Source: Agelas oroides
Taxonomy: Eukaryota; Porifera; Demospongiae; Agelasida; Agelasidae
Length of the DNA stretch: 64,000 nt
NCBI GenBank assembly: GCA_949130485.1
Contig: OX422195.1
Location: 3,023,566 to 3,087,565, forward strand
Reading direction: 5' to 3'
The notes below the pieces were generated by a model, which saw nothing but the letters and a program-made list of their open reading frames with translations, made no database searches and was not told where the DNA came from. The translations under genes were made by a program, and so were the position numbers. This document shows, piece by piece, positions 38,268 through 57,987 of the stretch (position 1 is its first letter; each line of letters opens with the position of its first letter).

Positions 38268-39206
38268 AGGGGTAGTATAATACACCATAGTTAACACCCC
38301 TGCGGTGTTATATTTAAATGACATATTGACACCACTAAAAGTGTCATGCCGACACCAAATTTAAGAGTGTAACATCCTTGTAAAACGAACATTTCTGAAC
38401 TGAACTGAACTGAGCGTGGGTGACTTTCCACTGTGATATTAAACATCTAGGTCTGCCTTTTTATGATGTGGTTCATTGATTACTGATCATAGTGCATGCA
38501 ATGCCTGTGTTCAATTATCATCAGAGTTGGGTAGTCAAGGTTGCTGTTTTAAGTTCAAGATTAGCTGCAAACCTTTAGTGCTGTAAGTCACAACAGGTGG
38601 TTTAATTGTGAAGACCTGGAAATAGGCCTTGATACATTATGCCTTTATATTCTCTTCTTGTGCATTTGTGTGTGTGTATGTGAGTGTGCATGCGCGTGTG
38701 TGTGTGCACGTGTGTGTGCATGTGCTTATAACCATAGATGATATAACTTATGTTTTTATGCTAGCTTTGAAAATTGCCCTATCATGCATTCTCAAATACT
38801 ACAACAGTTTATATTGCATGGCTGTAACAGTTTCAGGTGACCTCCAGGGCTAACTGATAGGGAGCAAACATGCAACAAATACCTACTATACTAGTGTAAT
38901 GATTCATCATCGTGGGGCAAGCCTGAGCTATAGTGCTTGTTATTCTCAAAATACTTATGCTAGCATAATTTATCAAACCCCGGCCTATACCAGCAGGTAC
39001 TGTAAAGGCCTAGGTGGACTAAAGTAAGCCTGCATAATGCAACACATTCAACACAAGTTGTGAAATCATCCACTCAGACTTGCAGTGGTAGTGAAGTGTA
39101 CATGTGAATACATGTCACATAGTCACATGCATATAATCACAAAGCGATCAAGATCATAATAATGACAACAAAAGTAGCTTCAGTGTATGAGGCATGGACA
39201 TGTACT
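38268..39206. other. Intergenic, TRIM-NHL promoter side
   Basis: AT-rich sequence with a TGTGTG-rich stretch at 38668-38725 and a lone repeat end (ATCGTGGGGCAAGCCTGAGC) at about 38909, shared with 21.4 and 22.6 kb. No coding exon is supported. Confidence 0.45.
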
Positions 39207-41052
39207 CTAGTGCCCACCACGTTTCTGGTGTGCCATTTTCTCCTTCCTCTTCTTGATGTGTTTGGGTACTTTGTTTTTCCTCTTCTCCCTCTTCTCCTCC
39301 TTTACAGCCTGCTTGTGTGCCTTCTTCAGCTCTAAACCATGTGGGTCTGCAACGTACAGGAGTACTTTAGTGATAACCAACTCAATGTACCCCCTAACTA
39401 TGCACTTTAAAATGGGAAAGCTCACATGATCATTGCTGCACAGGTTACACAACTATTTTACCTCCTTTGTCTTTTCCTTTTGGGTGGATGTATTGACTCA
39501 ACTTGCTACTTCTTGACCCTTCCTCTTCACTCTCTTCTTCCCACTCTTCCCCTTGGTTTCCCACCTCTTCCTCTTCACTTTCACTTGCACTCTGCTCATC
39601 ATCCTCTTGCAATGGTTTGGCTCCCAACTCTACTTGTAGTTTTCCTTCTTTCTGCACACCCCTGCCACCACTGATAGTTTCATCATCAACCCTGATTTGT
39701 TCCTCTTGTTCCTTTTGGAGTAGCTGTGGTACAGTCTGTGCTCCAGAGAGGTCAGGTTTCAGCCCAGTGACAGTTGAATAGGCTATGTCTTCACCTTGAC
39801 CCAACTGCACACTCTCATAGTCTTGTTCATACCTCACAACTTCATCCAAAGTTCTGGGAATAAATATTTGCTGAAAAACAGCCTCAGAAACTTCTTCCTC
39901 GGCAGATTTTTTGTCCTGATCGAAAGCCCTAGAAGATGCCTTTTCCCGTGCCCGCTCCAAATAATCATCAATGTTTTCACTTGTTATTGTGATATCAGTT
40001 ACAAAGTCAAATAGCTCCTTCACCGTCATCACACATACTTTGTTTCTTCTGAAAAATTCTGTGACGTTTGCACAGTCTTTCCTCAGAAATTCAAGTGCAT
40101 GTGGGTGATTATGTTCAACTGATTGAGAGACATCTATAACACAGAGGTGACCATTATGTAGAAGCAGGTTGTACTCACTGAGGTCAGCATGGACCAGCTT
40201 GCAGCTGTGGTACAGCTGCCGCAAAATGTGTACACATTCCAAATATAGCTCCCGAGCCTTGCTCTCACTTAGCTGAACATTTTTCAGCTTTGGCGATGGC
40301 CAACCATCTTCACCAATAAACTCCATTACAAGGACATGGCCTCGAAGGAGAATCGGCTTTGGGCAAGGTAAACCGGCTATGAAGATCCGGTTCAAGTTGC
40401 GCATTTCCTTTTCAGCCCAAACACGAACCATCTTTCGAGGGTTGTGTCGTGCATAGCCTTGTCTGAAGCGGAACTCTCCAGTGACATACTTGTCTCGATC
40501 TTTGAACACCAAGATGGAGGTCTTGTAGACCTTGATGGCACAATCACCACTTGGGCTGGCTGCATAGTAGACATTAGCTTCCTTTCCTGTACTTACACAC
40601 CCATTGATCTCTGTTATGACACCACGACTGAGAAGCTTGAAGAGAATCATTCTTGTACGTGGGTCAAGAACTTGCTCAGAGGTGGCACGGTCTGCCTTAT
40701 CCTTTGTACGTACACGTCTCTCACCCTTAGAGACTCCAAGCAGGGTGTTGGTGGCTGAACCAGACACATGTCTACCTTCAACATTTCCCAAGTTTATGCA
40801 ATTCTCAAAACGTTGGAATACCTTTGAAGATGGTTCATAGGCTTTTTGTGATGGAGTGTTCCTGTTTGCATTCGGTTGGCCAGTACGAGCAGCGTTGAAT
40901 TTCTTTGTGAAATCTCCCCTCTCGTCCTCCCAGTCAAGATTCCAATTACTGCTCACCTCCTCGTCTGAACTCTCGTCGGAGCTGTATTCTACCGCGTCAT
41001 ACATAGCCAGATCGGTAGAAGCTCCCTCTACATCTTCGAACTGTCCTTCCAT
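39207..41052 (-). CDS. RIOK1: RIO kinase 1
   Basis: Two exons, 41052-39462 and 39346-39207 (phase 1 join, GGAG|GTAAAA to TTGCAG|ACCC), give 576 residues, against 568 in human. This atypical kinase/ATPase works in late cytoplasmic maturation of the 40S subunit and binds PRMT5. Visible motifs are VSTGKEANVYYA (P-loop, about 153-164), the lysine of AIKVYK (174), LVHADLSEYNLL (catalytic Asp about 290) and VIDVSQSVEH (metal Asp about 307). The N-terminus is acidic (YSSDESSDEE). The C-terminal exon is highly basic (REKRKNKVPKHIKKRKEKM), as in the family. An in-frame ATG lies ten codons further up (41082); I prefer 41052 for its GnnATGG context. It is tail to head with SF3B5 on the same strand. Confidence 0.95.
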
Positions 41053-41107
41053 AGCCAACGACACGACGCACTGGCACTGCATGCCGTGCAGATGTTATTA
41101 CGCAACA

Positions 41108-41332
41108 ATGGGCGTGGCCAACCTACCAGACTCCACGTCAATAGTCAACTATAATCATGCAAGTTTGCCACCAGCCCTTTCTGCAACATGCAATCAGACA
41201 GAATTCTATTCCTCTTTCAAGACCATTTCCACCTCTAGTTCTTTGATCACTTACAGGTACCTTCTGCAAGCAATCAAAAACTGGAGTCAGGAACAGCCTG
41301 AGAGCACGAGGGAGACCAATTCCGCTTCATAA
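41108..41332 (+). CDS. Small divergent frame, possible LYR-motif protein
   Basis: ATG 41108 opens a 74-residue frame only 55 bases from the RIOK1 start, in divergent orientation. It contains SSLITYRYLLQAIKNWSQEQ, which is reminiscent of the LYR/LYRM mitochondrial motif (LYRxLLR), but the leading leucine is threonine. A strong donor (CTTACAG|GTACCT) interrupts the frame at 41256, so splicing may produce something else. It could equally be unselected sequence in a bidirectional promoter. Confidence 0.2.
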   Translation: MGVANLPDSTSIVNYNHASLPPALSATCNQTEFYSSFKTISTSSSLITYRYLLQAIKNWSQEQPESTRETNSAS

Positions 41333-41531
41333 GGTGTGTCTCCTACCCGCACTCCCAGGCACTTGGGAACAAGGCTAGAGTGTCGCCATTTATTTCAGTG
41401 AGGTAGGACACCTCAATTACATGTAAATTCAGTGAAGGGCAGGATAAGGTTCTAGTTAGCATATCAGCCAAATGAATTGTGAAGAACGGGTGGTAGCAGA
41501 GAGAGAGAGAAAGAAAGCTAACATTTTAGAG

Positions 41532-44094
41532 TTAGTCTTCTTCTTCTTTCTCAGATGGTAATCCACAGGGCTGGAGCATTTTCTATGAGGAAAGAGATAT
41601 ATTTAAACATTATAAGGACAGAGATACATGGAACACTTTCTAATGAGGATAAGAACCAACTTGGGAGTATGTGAAATGAGATATACTGTTGCTAATTTTA
41701 TAGGGTTAGGCTTCCCGTACTGCAAGCAACACAAAGCTGGTGCCATACATACCTGCAGGAAGTTGAACTTGACTCGAGCTTTGCTTTCATTCTCAGCAAT
41801 AGCAAAGAATTCCACAAGGTTGGGATGGCCAATGTAGGAGGCAAAACTGTCTCTATGCTGGTTTACCAACCATTCACTGAAGGGAAGATTGAACACATTT
41901 CAGTTCCCCACCCGATTAATAATCATGTACACAAGTCACTTATCCAAACACACTGTGGCCAGAGAGCGTTCAGATAACTGAATGTAATAAGTACAACAAT
42001 ACACTAATGTCAAGGAAGACTACTTTCCGCACAGCAAATACCATGAATATCATTATTTGGGGATTTGAAAATTCAGATAACTGAAGTTCGAGTGACTTCC
42101 TACTATACATATAGGTACAACGTTTAGGCAAATTCCAAACTATATAGCTCCACATTTGCTGCAGAAATGAATGGCAAAGTTCAGGTAACAGCATCAGCAA
42201 GGGCAATGTTACTATTTTTAGAAACAAGCACCATGTAGAACCACACCCCTTGGTATGAAAAATTATGCTAAAATGTACTGGGTGTGATCTAAAAATAGAA
42301 TATCTAGTTGCCATATATGGCCAAACTATATGCTATTTTTAGAGCAAGGCGGAGATGATGGACAGGCTACATGGTAACAACATTCAACTGTGAATTGTAT
42401 ACCTGTAAACAAAAATCTAAAAATAGAACCTGCACTATTTTTAGAAATATGGTGTAACTCTCACAATTTTGTGATGTCAGCATGGCCAGTTCCCACGTAC
42501 TTGGACTGCACTATTGAGAGCAACAATATATCACATTAAATAAGGATATCCTGTACATTATGACATAGCCTGTTCCAGGGAAGCAGCAAATATTTGCTTG
42601 TAGAAAGTTTATTCCCACACTCGTCCAATCTCCACAGCAAGAATAGTGGAACCTCTGATTTCAAAACATTAAAGTACTGGGTAGATTACCAACAGGGGCT
42701 TCGCAAACGCACAGACATTGCATACAAGGTCCTCCTCCACACTGTGCATCTATCTTGCAATTTGTTTTGTATTAGGTGTGGCTGTGGCAAGTATCTTAGA
42801 AAGTGCCTAGCTCATGAAGGTCAATGCAACAGAACACAAATGCTTTTCATGGCTAAAAGCCCTGGGAAATGAGCATGTAGTGTATAAGCTGTCTTTCTCC
42901 TCCCCTGCATGAGAACCTGGGAACAAGCCTATGTAGATATTGTGTACACCAGTCATGTACATGTAGATATTTGACTAGGGATGGGTAGATTATTGACCTC
43001 GATTTCGTAGATCATTGATATCGATTTTGCATTCGTGTGTGCCATTCAGTTCAGACAGGAAGTCCACCAACCTAAATATCCATAGATCATTGTTGTCAAT
43101 ATTCTAGTAGTGACCTCGGGCTGGGAGTGATATATCAGAAAATTGATTATCAACATTGATATCGCATTTTCAGCGATTATGATTGTGTACTTAAGTAATC
43201 AAAAAACTGGAGAGATCGATATTTCACACATGCGCAGTATGTCAGTATGCCATGAGGCAAATCTGAGAAGATACTACTGACTATACTGTTTATACCACGC
43301 TTGTACACATAGTCTTTGAAAAAACAGTTGTGTGGGAGGTCCCTCCTGTTATAATTAGCTTGTTATTTCTGCTGATGTATTGATTATTATCAGTTAGTGG
43401 AGACAGATAATCAATTGTAAAGATCACTACCAAGTCCCAGTCCTAAATTTTTTTTACTGATTAAGAAATTGCGCACATGCACACTTGTTTACATACTTGA
43501 CTCAACTATCCCATCAAAGATGGAGCCACCATGGTGGTAGCCAACAAACTGATGAATACATAAGAGGGGAAGAAGCTTGTACCACCCAATGTCCAGGCAT
43601 ATCACATCACATGACGAGCATTGTACCAGGCCTTCATGAAAATAGACAAATGCTGTGGTGAATAGCGATTGATATGATATATGTGGGCTTCCTTCTACTA
43701 GCTGTATAAAGCCAAAACTCAAGAAATGAAGGTATGACAATAACCGCAATCAAGAACTTACAGTGTTCAAGCTGACTGTGGATATTGTACCTGTCTGCAG
43801 CCTACATAGAAAAACACAGTGAACCACACATAAAGGCGGCAACATACATGTACTATCAATTCTAGGTCTACTGTTCGACGTGCAGGGAGGTTTCATATTA
43901 CTGCATAATGACAATGTGTAGGCATGAAGTCAATGTAAGTTAGTATAAACATCAAATCCAAGTCCATTACACCTACATGTGCAAATCTAAGCTGGTGGGC
44001 ATTATTTAGAATACACTGTCTCTCACCTATAAACGGTACAAAGTACTGTAGGAACTACCACATACATAATTTGACACATACCATCCTATCTGCT
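41532..44094 (-). CDS. SF3B5: Splicing factor 3B subunit 5 (SF3b10)
   Basis: Five exons on the minus strand: 44094-44092 (the ATG alone), 43801-43762, 42510-42465, 41876-41753 and 41582-41532. Phases agree and give 87 residues (human 86). Conserved parts are DRYNIHSQLEH, KYVGTGHADITKFEW, WLVNQHRDSFASYIGH, FAIAENESKARVKFN and KMLQPCG. The protein is a small core subunit of SF3b in the U2 snRNP, holding the SF3B1 HEAT ring and contacting PHF5A, for branch-site recognition. Human SF3B5 has no intron, so four introns here are notable. The first exon is inferred from ATG|GTATGT at 44092, the only nearby ATG that gives the right phase (M-AADRYNIHSQ). The other exons are secure from sequence similarity. 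Confidence 0.88.
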
Positions 44095-44358
44095 TTACTT
44101 CTGAAGTTGCCCAAACTGTTCTATCATCAAACGTAGCAAAAACACTGTCAACACATCCACTCTCAATTGTCACGTGCGCAAATCTAAAAATAGAAGTTCT
44201 AAATTTGAATCATCCTTATATGGCAAGGTTGCGGTGGCTATTTATACACATCCTCATTTTGTGGTGGAGCTGAAAGTCCGGGCTGCATCGGAGTCCCTTA
44301 GAGCAGAAATCGAAGGTTTCACTGATAGTCTAGTTTTGTATTATCCTCTCGGTTCAAG
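44095..44358. promoter_or_regulatory. Likely bidirectional promoter of SF3B5 and RAC1
   Basis: The two start codons point away from each other with about 264 bases between them, so both 5' UTRs and both core promoters must fit here. The sequence holds a GCACGTGAC-like E-box (minus TTGCGCACGTGACAAT, around 44170-44185) and TATTTATACA near 44238. Shared control of a splicing factor and a Rho GTPase is inference from layout only. Confidence 0.55.
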
Positions 44359-52398
<8,040 letters not shown>

Positions 52399-54657
52399 GA
52401 GAAAATCGCAACAACTACTACGCACATGTACTGACTACAAAAGGACGAATGCCTACTACGTTTTGTTTATGACTCTTCACAGAAGTTAAGACATATCTAG
52501 AATTGACTAATTTTTCAATACTGTACATGTACAGATTAATTTATGTGGGGCCTTGATTGACCTCTATGCACCTGCAAGTGTACGCAACACTTCACATGTA
52601 CTATACTTTGCTTCTGTTTGTCCTATTGTTATTATAGTTTGACACACAGAGTAGTTGATATGTAGGTAGTATATCTTGTGCCTTTTCATTTCTGTATCAG
52701 TAGATCTGCTCTTATCAACTTGTAGTGTGAACGCCATTGGTACATTTGCTGGTTGAAATGGCATGGAACCTGACTCGTGGATAAGTGTGTTACGAGCCCG
52801 TGTGTACATGTTCCAGTAGCTAGAATATTGAACGAAAGCCTCTGTTCTTATGCTATGCCTAGCTTTCCATTGCTTGTAACCCTGCCTTGCCATACTGCAA
52901 GCAACAGAAAGCTGGGTGGGGTCTGGGAACAAGGGAGTCTATCAAGCTAGACCACCGTCTCTCACTCACCAGAAGTTGGGGACTTTCCCTAACTCCACCT
53001 CCAACGTCTGGTGTGCAAGAGAAGGTGATCCAGCTCAATAGACTAGGAACAGGCCAATGTTGAGCCACTGGTATGAAGTTTCAGCCGTCCAGGAAGACTT
53101 AACGTATATAGCCTCACTCCCAGGCCTTTCCACTGTCCAGTTTTTGATAGCTTAATATACTGCAAGCAATCAAAAACTGGACGGTGGGTGAATATACTGC
53201 AAGCGATCAAAAACTGGACAGTGAATATACTGCAAGCGATCAAAAACTGGATGGTGAGAAGGCCTGGGAATGAGGCTTTTACGTATACCTTGCCTATAGC
53301 TAGTGTTTTGTACATTTGTACAGAATTTAGGAGTGGTTTAGAAATAAAAGATGTGAATTAAAGCGAAACTGGCCAATCTGAGTCCAGAAAAGCATGCAGT
53401 AAAGACAAAGATGAGAAGCTGTAAACCTATTATGCAAGGCAAAGGAACATAGAGGATAACATGTTTATCTAAGTAGCCCAGATATAGTACTGCACAGAAT
53501 ATGTTGGGGTTTACCAACACTAAAATATGGTTAACGAAGAAGAGGTGTCTCCTGGGAGTGGTTTATGGGGAGAGGTGGTGATGTGTAAAGAAAGTAAGAG
53601 AAATGGGGGTGAGCTAGGAAGTTGGTGGCAAGGGAGTTGGAGGATCGAAGAAGCAGATGATTGTAACTGCATCAAGCAGATGTAATCAATTAGGTGACAT
53701 TCCAGGAGGTGCCATGCTATATAGGTTGGTAACTTGGTGAAAGTCAAGTGGAAGAAGAAACATGAAAGAAGAAAGAGACGGCATTGGACGCACTTACATC
53801 AAGGACCTTAATTGGTCTGGTGAACATGAATGTTCTTGTGCAAACTACTGGGATCAACACACCCTTCACAAAGAACGCATATGGTAGTGACCACAACACT
53901 AGCTCATATTCAACAATGGGGTTGATACTCAGCAGGTAGGCGTGCATGGTAAGACTAGTGACAGTCTGACAGACTTAATTCCTAGTACTTCCGAGTGCTG
54001 CTCAACCACAACGTAATTTTGATAAAGTACTTCGTTTCATATACCCCGTAATTATGTAACTTTTAAGTGATGCATCACAGTGCAGTTGCTGTCACAAGAT
54101 CTAGAATATATATATACACAAAGCTGTGAACCTAAACAGCAACTGATCTATATGGTTTGGAGCCCTTACATCATGTGATACCAGTATTATACAACACATA
54201 AACCATTCTATATATAGAGCAAGTGATATTCACTTTGTTATTCAGAGTCAGCTGCTGCTTTATAGCCAAAATCCATCATGACAGGTTGATATTAGACTGA
54301 CAATTCCAAAGATAGTCACCAGCACCCGAGTTTATTTAGTGCATTGCATGCTATTATGGCTCAGAGAGCTCCTGTACATGTGCACTGCTGTTATTTGCCA
54401 GACCCAGTCTAGTCAAAGACAATATTATGTTATAAATGCAACTCCTTATATCTGCTTAACTGCAGTATATATAGGCCTGAGTGAACTATCAACTTTTTAC
54501 AGCCTGTATGAGATTAAGGCAGATTGCGGTACATTTTGACCACCAAACTCGTATGCAGGACATATAATCAACAACTGCAAACTGCCGTCCATGCAGGATG
54601 ATGGTATAAACAGCAAGCAGTATATTATTCAAGTGAGAGGTCTTGCATACAGGTTAT
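52399..54657. other. Intergenic with MITE fragments
   Basis: This is the 3' region of RAC1. MITE pieces lie at about 52840-52940 and 53110-53277, and an AATAAA occurs at 53343-53348. No coding exon is supported. Confidence 0.45.
53110..53277. repeat. MITE with internal short tandem repeats
   Basis: Ends are TAGCCTCACTCCCAGGCC and GGCCTGGGAATGAGGCT. Inside, GAATATACTGCAAGCGATCA then AAAACTGGA(C/T)(A/G)GT repeats three times at a period of 34-38 bases, and its complement (CCAGTTTTTGAT) sits at the left. The internal array probably grew from one arm of the original hairpin. Confidence 0.8.
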
Positions 54658-56294
54658 TCAGTACCCCTGAACGTTGCTACATATGCCAAGTATAAATGCA
54701 GCCTTCAATGTTTTTGTAAGATGAGCTTGTTTTGACTCTTCTGCACCATGACGTTGAGGCAATGGTAGGACAGAAAACTGAGGGAGAAGAGAAGCAAATA
54801 GCAATTGTTCAAATCGCAAACCATATAGGTATACTAAATGTGAGTTGTAAACACTATAGCTAGCTTTGTACTTCATACCTCCTGTGTCCCAACAGAGTAC
54901 ATTACATCTCCATTATAATTCACATCACGATTAACATGGAATTGAACACTTAGTTGGCCTTGTTCCCTGGCTCTTTCTGGTCGCATAATGTACAAAAACA
55001 TTAAAGCTGGGGAAGAGCCTGGGAACGATGGCTACACTCAGCCACAGTGCATACCCTGGTTCTTGGTAAATATTGCACCAGGAACTGTCACTCCTTTGTG
55101 TATACGACAGTTGAAAGCAACTGTGACCTATGGAAGAGATAAAAGAGAATAGTCTCGTTCCCAGATTTTTGTCTAGCTTTCTGTCATTTTCAGTACAGGA
55201 AGCTCAGCAGAGGCCTGGGAATGAAGCTAAAACATGTATGTACTGCATGAAGAGAAACAAGAGTTTAACAACACTACAGAAGGGTTACATGTGTGCATGT
55301 GTGTTTGTCAGTGTGGGTAGTTAAATTATTTACATAATCATTCTGGTTGATTATTGGATAGCTACTTCATTGCACAGTCGCTTTGTCATTCATATCACCA
55401 TACCTTCCTGTAATAGCAAACGTATGTGGAAGGATGCAGCTATTAGTGGACTGCTCCACCAATCTCAAGTGTATAGCTATCTTGTTTGGGCCATTAAATT
55501 ACATGTCCATTTGAGTTGTATGAGGGACATTTAAATTTGGCTCTGGAGTGTACCAATAAAAAACAAATTTAAATTTCCATCAGGATTCTCCCATATGCAT
55601 TTACAACGATGCTCTGAACAGATATGTGTACCAATAAAAAACAAATTTAAATTTCCATCAGGATTCTCCCATATGCATTTACAACGATGCTCTGAACAGA
55701 TATGTGGTGATTGTTGATACGAAAGACAAGCAAATCAAAACATTAAAGTTCAGTTATCCCTCATTCTGATTGACACTTATTTTATGTGCATTGTACCTGA
55801 TTCTTGTGAGTGGTACGGCTTTGCTGTCTGGTAACATGTGCCTGGTTTAGCATCGTTGAAAGATCAGTCAGATTATATATACCCTAGGTTCATTTCTAGA
55901 AGAGACACACAATAGCCATAAACCTGATGTGAAGCTTGCAGTGAAATTAAACCAATTACAGCACCGACTGTAACATCGTCTTCACACTGAAGCATGTCAC
56001 AAGTGGATGCAAATGTACTGCTACCACTGTGGAGTAAAACAGCTTGCAATCACTCTCAAGAGGTAAATTACTAATCTCTTAGTTACTTTGAAGTGTGTGC
56101 ATGTGGTTGTGTCTGACCTGACGAATGGCTCTATTAAGCTGAGACATGAGAGATGAACTGATGCAGTAACCAGCTCCACTGGCATAGTGAAATGAATATC
56201 GTGTCCCAGATATTGCTTGTCTTTGTGTTCACATAGAGTCCTCATAAGAACTGGAACATTCACATACACATCATCATCAAAGTGACAGTACTGT
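54658..56294 (-). CDS. Fringe-like glycosyltransferase, 5'-truncated, possible frameshift
   Basis: Minus-strand exons: 56294-56118, 55986-55924, 55883-55842, 55127-55055, about 54985-54879 and 54777-54658. They line up with the catalytic half of Fringe (O-fucose beta-1,3-GlcNAc transferase, Golgi, modifies Notch): QYCHFDDDVYVNVPVLMR (DDD metal site), HYASGAGYCISSS, DDVTVGAVIGLISL and LSTMLNQVTVAF. Two oddities appear. In the first exon the reading frame shifts by one near 56198-56215, between KDKQYLG and RYSFHYASG. The N-terminal exons (the DIFIAVKTT region) are not found, and an LTR-less retroelement tail lies immediately upstream. The third intron may use a GC donor (AACCAG|GCACAT), or the exon may extend in frame to AATCAG|GTACAA at 55797. 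The last two exons fit the phases but not obviously the family. It may be a decaying copy. Confidence 0.5.
55549..55704. repeat. Perfect tandem duplication, 2 x 78 bases
   Basis: The unit TGTACCAATAAAAAACAAAT through GATGCTCTGAACAGATA is repeated without any difference that I can see, at 55549-55626 and 55627-55704. It lies in an intron of the fringe-like gene. Identity implies a very young duplication or an assembly artefact. Confidence 0.95.
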
Positions 56295-56394
56295 CTGAAA
56301 GTAGACATATAATCTTGACTCTTCTGCTGCACTTTATGAGGAATTGCACTAAAATACATCTGCATTCCATTTCCACAGTCAATGCTGATGTGGA

Positions 56395-56620
56395 TTTCAA
56401 GCTCTTATTTCTATCAACTCCCACGTCTGTGGAATGCTCTCCTCCCTATCGACTTCAATCTCAGTTTCACGTCAATTAAATCCTATCTCAAACTATATCT
56501 TTTGGAATCATTTTGTCAACAACTTTGATCCTAATAATCTATGCACTCTGCATTTTCTTTGTCCATATCACAAATGTGTTTGTACTAAAGGTCACTCTTT
56601 TAAGTAATTGTGTTGTCTCT
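56395..56620 (+). mobile_element. Non-LTR retrotransposon ORF2 tail (LINE remnant)
   Basis: The plus strand reads LPRLWNALLPIDFNLSFTSI, then KSYLKLYLWNHFVNNFDP, followed by a Cys cluster (LCTLHFLCPYHKC). This is the familiar C-terminal end of LINE reverse transcriptases (R-x-WN-x-LP ... FK/IKxxLxxxL). Only the last 60-70 codons remain, as expected for a remnant. Confidence 0.65.
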
Positions 56621-57108
56621 GTTATATTTTTAACCCTCGGCGCGAATAAATTTTTGCCTCTAGCATAGAAACATGAACACATTGAACAGACATACAACAG
56701 CTTCATTTTCAAGCCTGATTTCAACACACAGCGTCAACAATTTCAACAATGTTTGACCCTTGGTGCATAGTTAGATTGCAGTGTACAGCAACGTAGTGCA
56801 CAAATGCACACCACAACATTGCACAGCAGGTTTGCTAATTATGCACCAAACACAAGAGTATTGACCAGTCAAGGCTCATAGAAAATATAATTCAAGCTTT
56901 TTTGCTGCCGGAGGTTGCTCTGAAATGTCACTCTGTTTCCCCCTAGCTATACAGCTGCCAGAAATGCATCCCTTTTCTGATATTCAATACTGACTAGTTT
57001 TAATACTATACTGATACCATGCTTACTTGTTCTCTCCTCCCTTGATGTTCATCGGTGAAGTTAAATCTCGTAGGGAGAGGGTTAAAATCTAAATTTAGTG
57101 TAGGTTCT

Positions 57109-57952
57109 TCATACTCTGCGCTTTTTGCATTTGCTATCATCACTATCTGAAGGGAATTCATAGACTTTTCGACGATTCAGCCACTGTAGGTTACCGAAGT
57201 TGAAGGTTAGGAGTGTACCATTCTCATCACTCTCCACCCTTCTCAACATGGACAGAAACGCCTTGGGAATTTTGATGGTATCCTTCAACACAAACCACTG
57301 AACAGTCTCATTGCAAAGGGGAGTTGTGAGAGATCCTTCATACTGGTAGTAATCCCGATTTTCTGGGAGGAGATCAGTGTACACAAGATCTGAGACAGGA
57401 TGGGAGTCTTCGTGCTCAGTTGGAACAGGGCTAAGTTGATCCCACACTCCACTTATTGGAATATCTGCAGCTTTACAAAGCACAGAAACTACGGAAAGGG
57501 TATCACCAGCAGTATCACTAGGAGAAGCACCTTGCTTGAGGTGGACAAAGTGAATCTCAGCAGCAAATTGTTTGCCATCGACTCGGTGCTCCGATCCTTC
57601 AGATGAATCTCTTCCCCAGTGGAAGTGAAACTGCATGCTGCAGAACGTATGTTCCTAGGTGATTAGTTAAGGTGGCATCTTTCTCTTCAGGAACAAACTC
57701 TACAGTGGTGCCCAAGTTTTCAAACTCTCCATCCACTGGATCTTCATAGTTGTTGAACTGTAGAGTGATGAGGTTGTTATTCTCCTTTGTTTCATCAGTA
57801 TCAATGTTGATTGGAGATTGCCGATTTCCACCACATTGTGATTCTGGGCACAGCAGCCATGCACATTGACAGTCGTAGTTGAAATCGCACTGACTGGCAA
57901 CCAATGTAAGTATCCCCAGACTAAGTACCACAAAGTGGAGGACTGCATGCAT
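57109..57952 (-). CDS. Secreted alpha-carbonic anhydrase with a frameshift
   Basis: It starts at ATG 57950-57952 with a signal peptide (MHAVLHFVVLSLGILTLVAS), followed by a Cys-rich lead, QSPINID, and the catalytic core. Zinc histidines are present: HFHWG (two His) and AEIHFVHL (third). The threonine gatekeeper is in GSLTTPLC. Total would be about 279 residues, a normal alpha-CA length. The chain is in two frames. GTYVL (frame 1) is followed by MQFHFHWG (frame 2) at 57631-57645; four extra bases (CAGC inside CTGCAGCATGCAG) explain the shift and would align with the family GTYxLxQFHFHWG. No intron fits in the gap. This could be a real disablement, an allele or a sequencing error. The enzyme hydrates CO2 outside the cell; in calcifying animals it supplies carbonate. 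Confidence 0.85.
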
Positions 57953-57987
57953 GTAGCAATATCAAATGAGATTATGTAAATACACTG

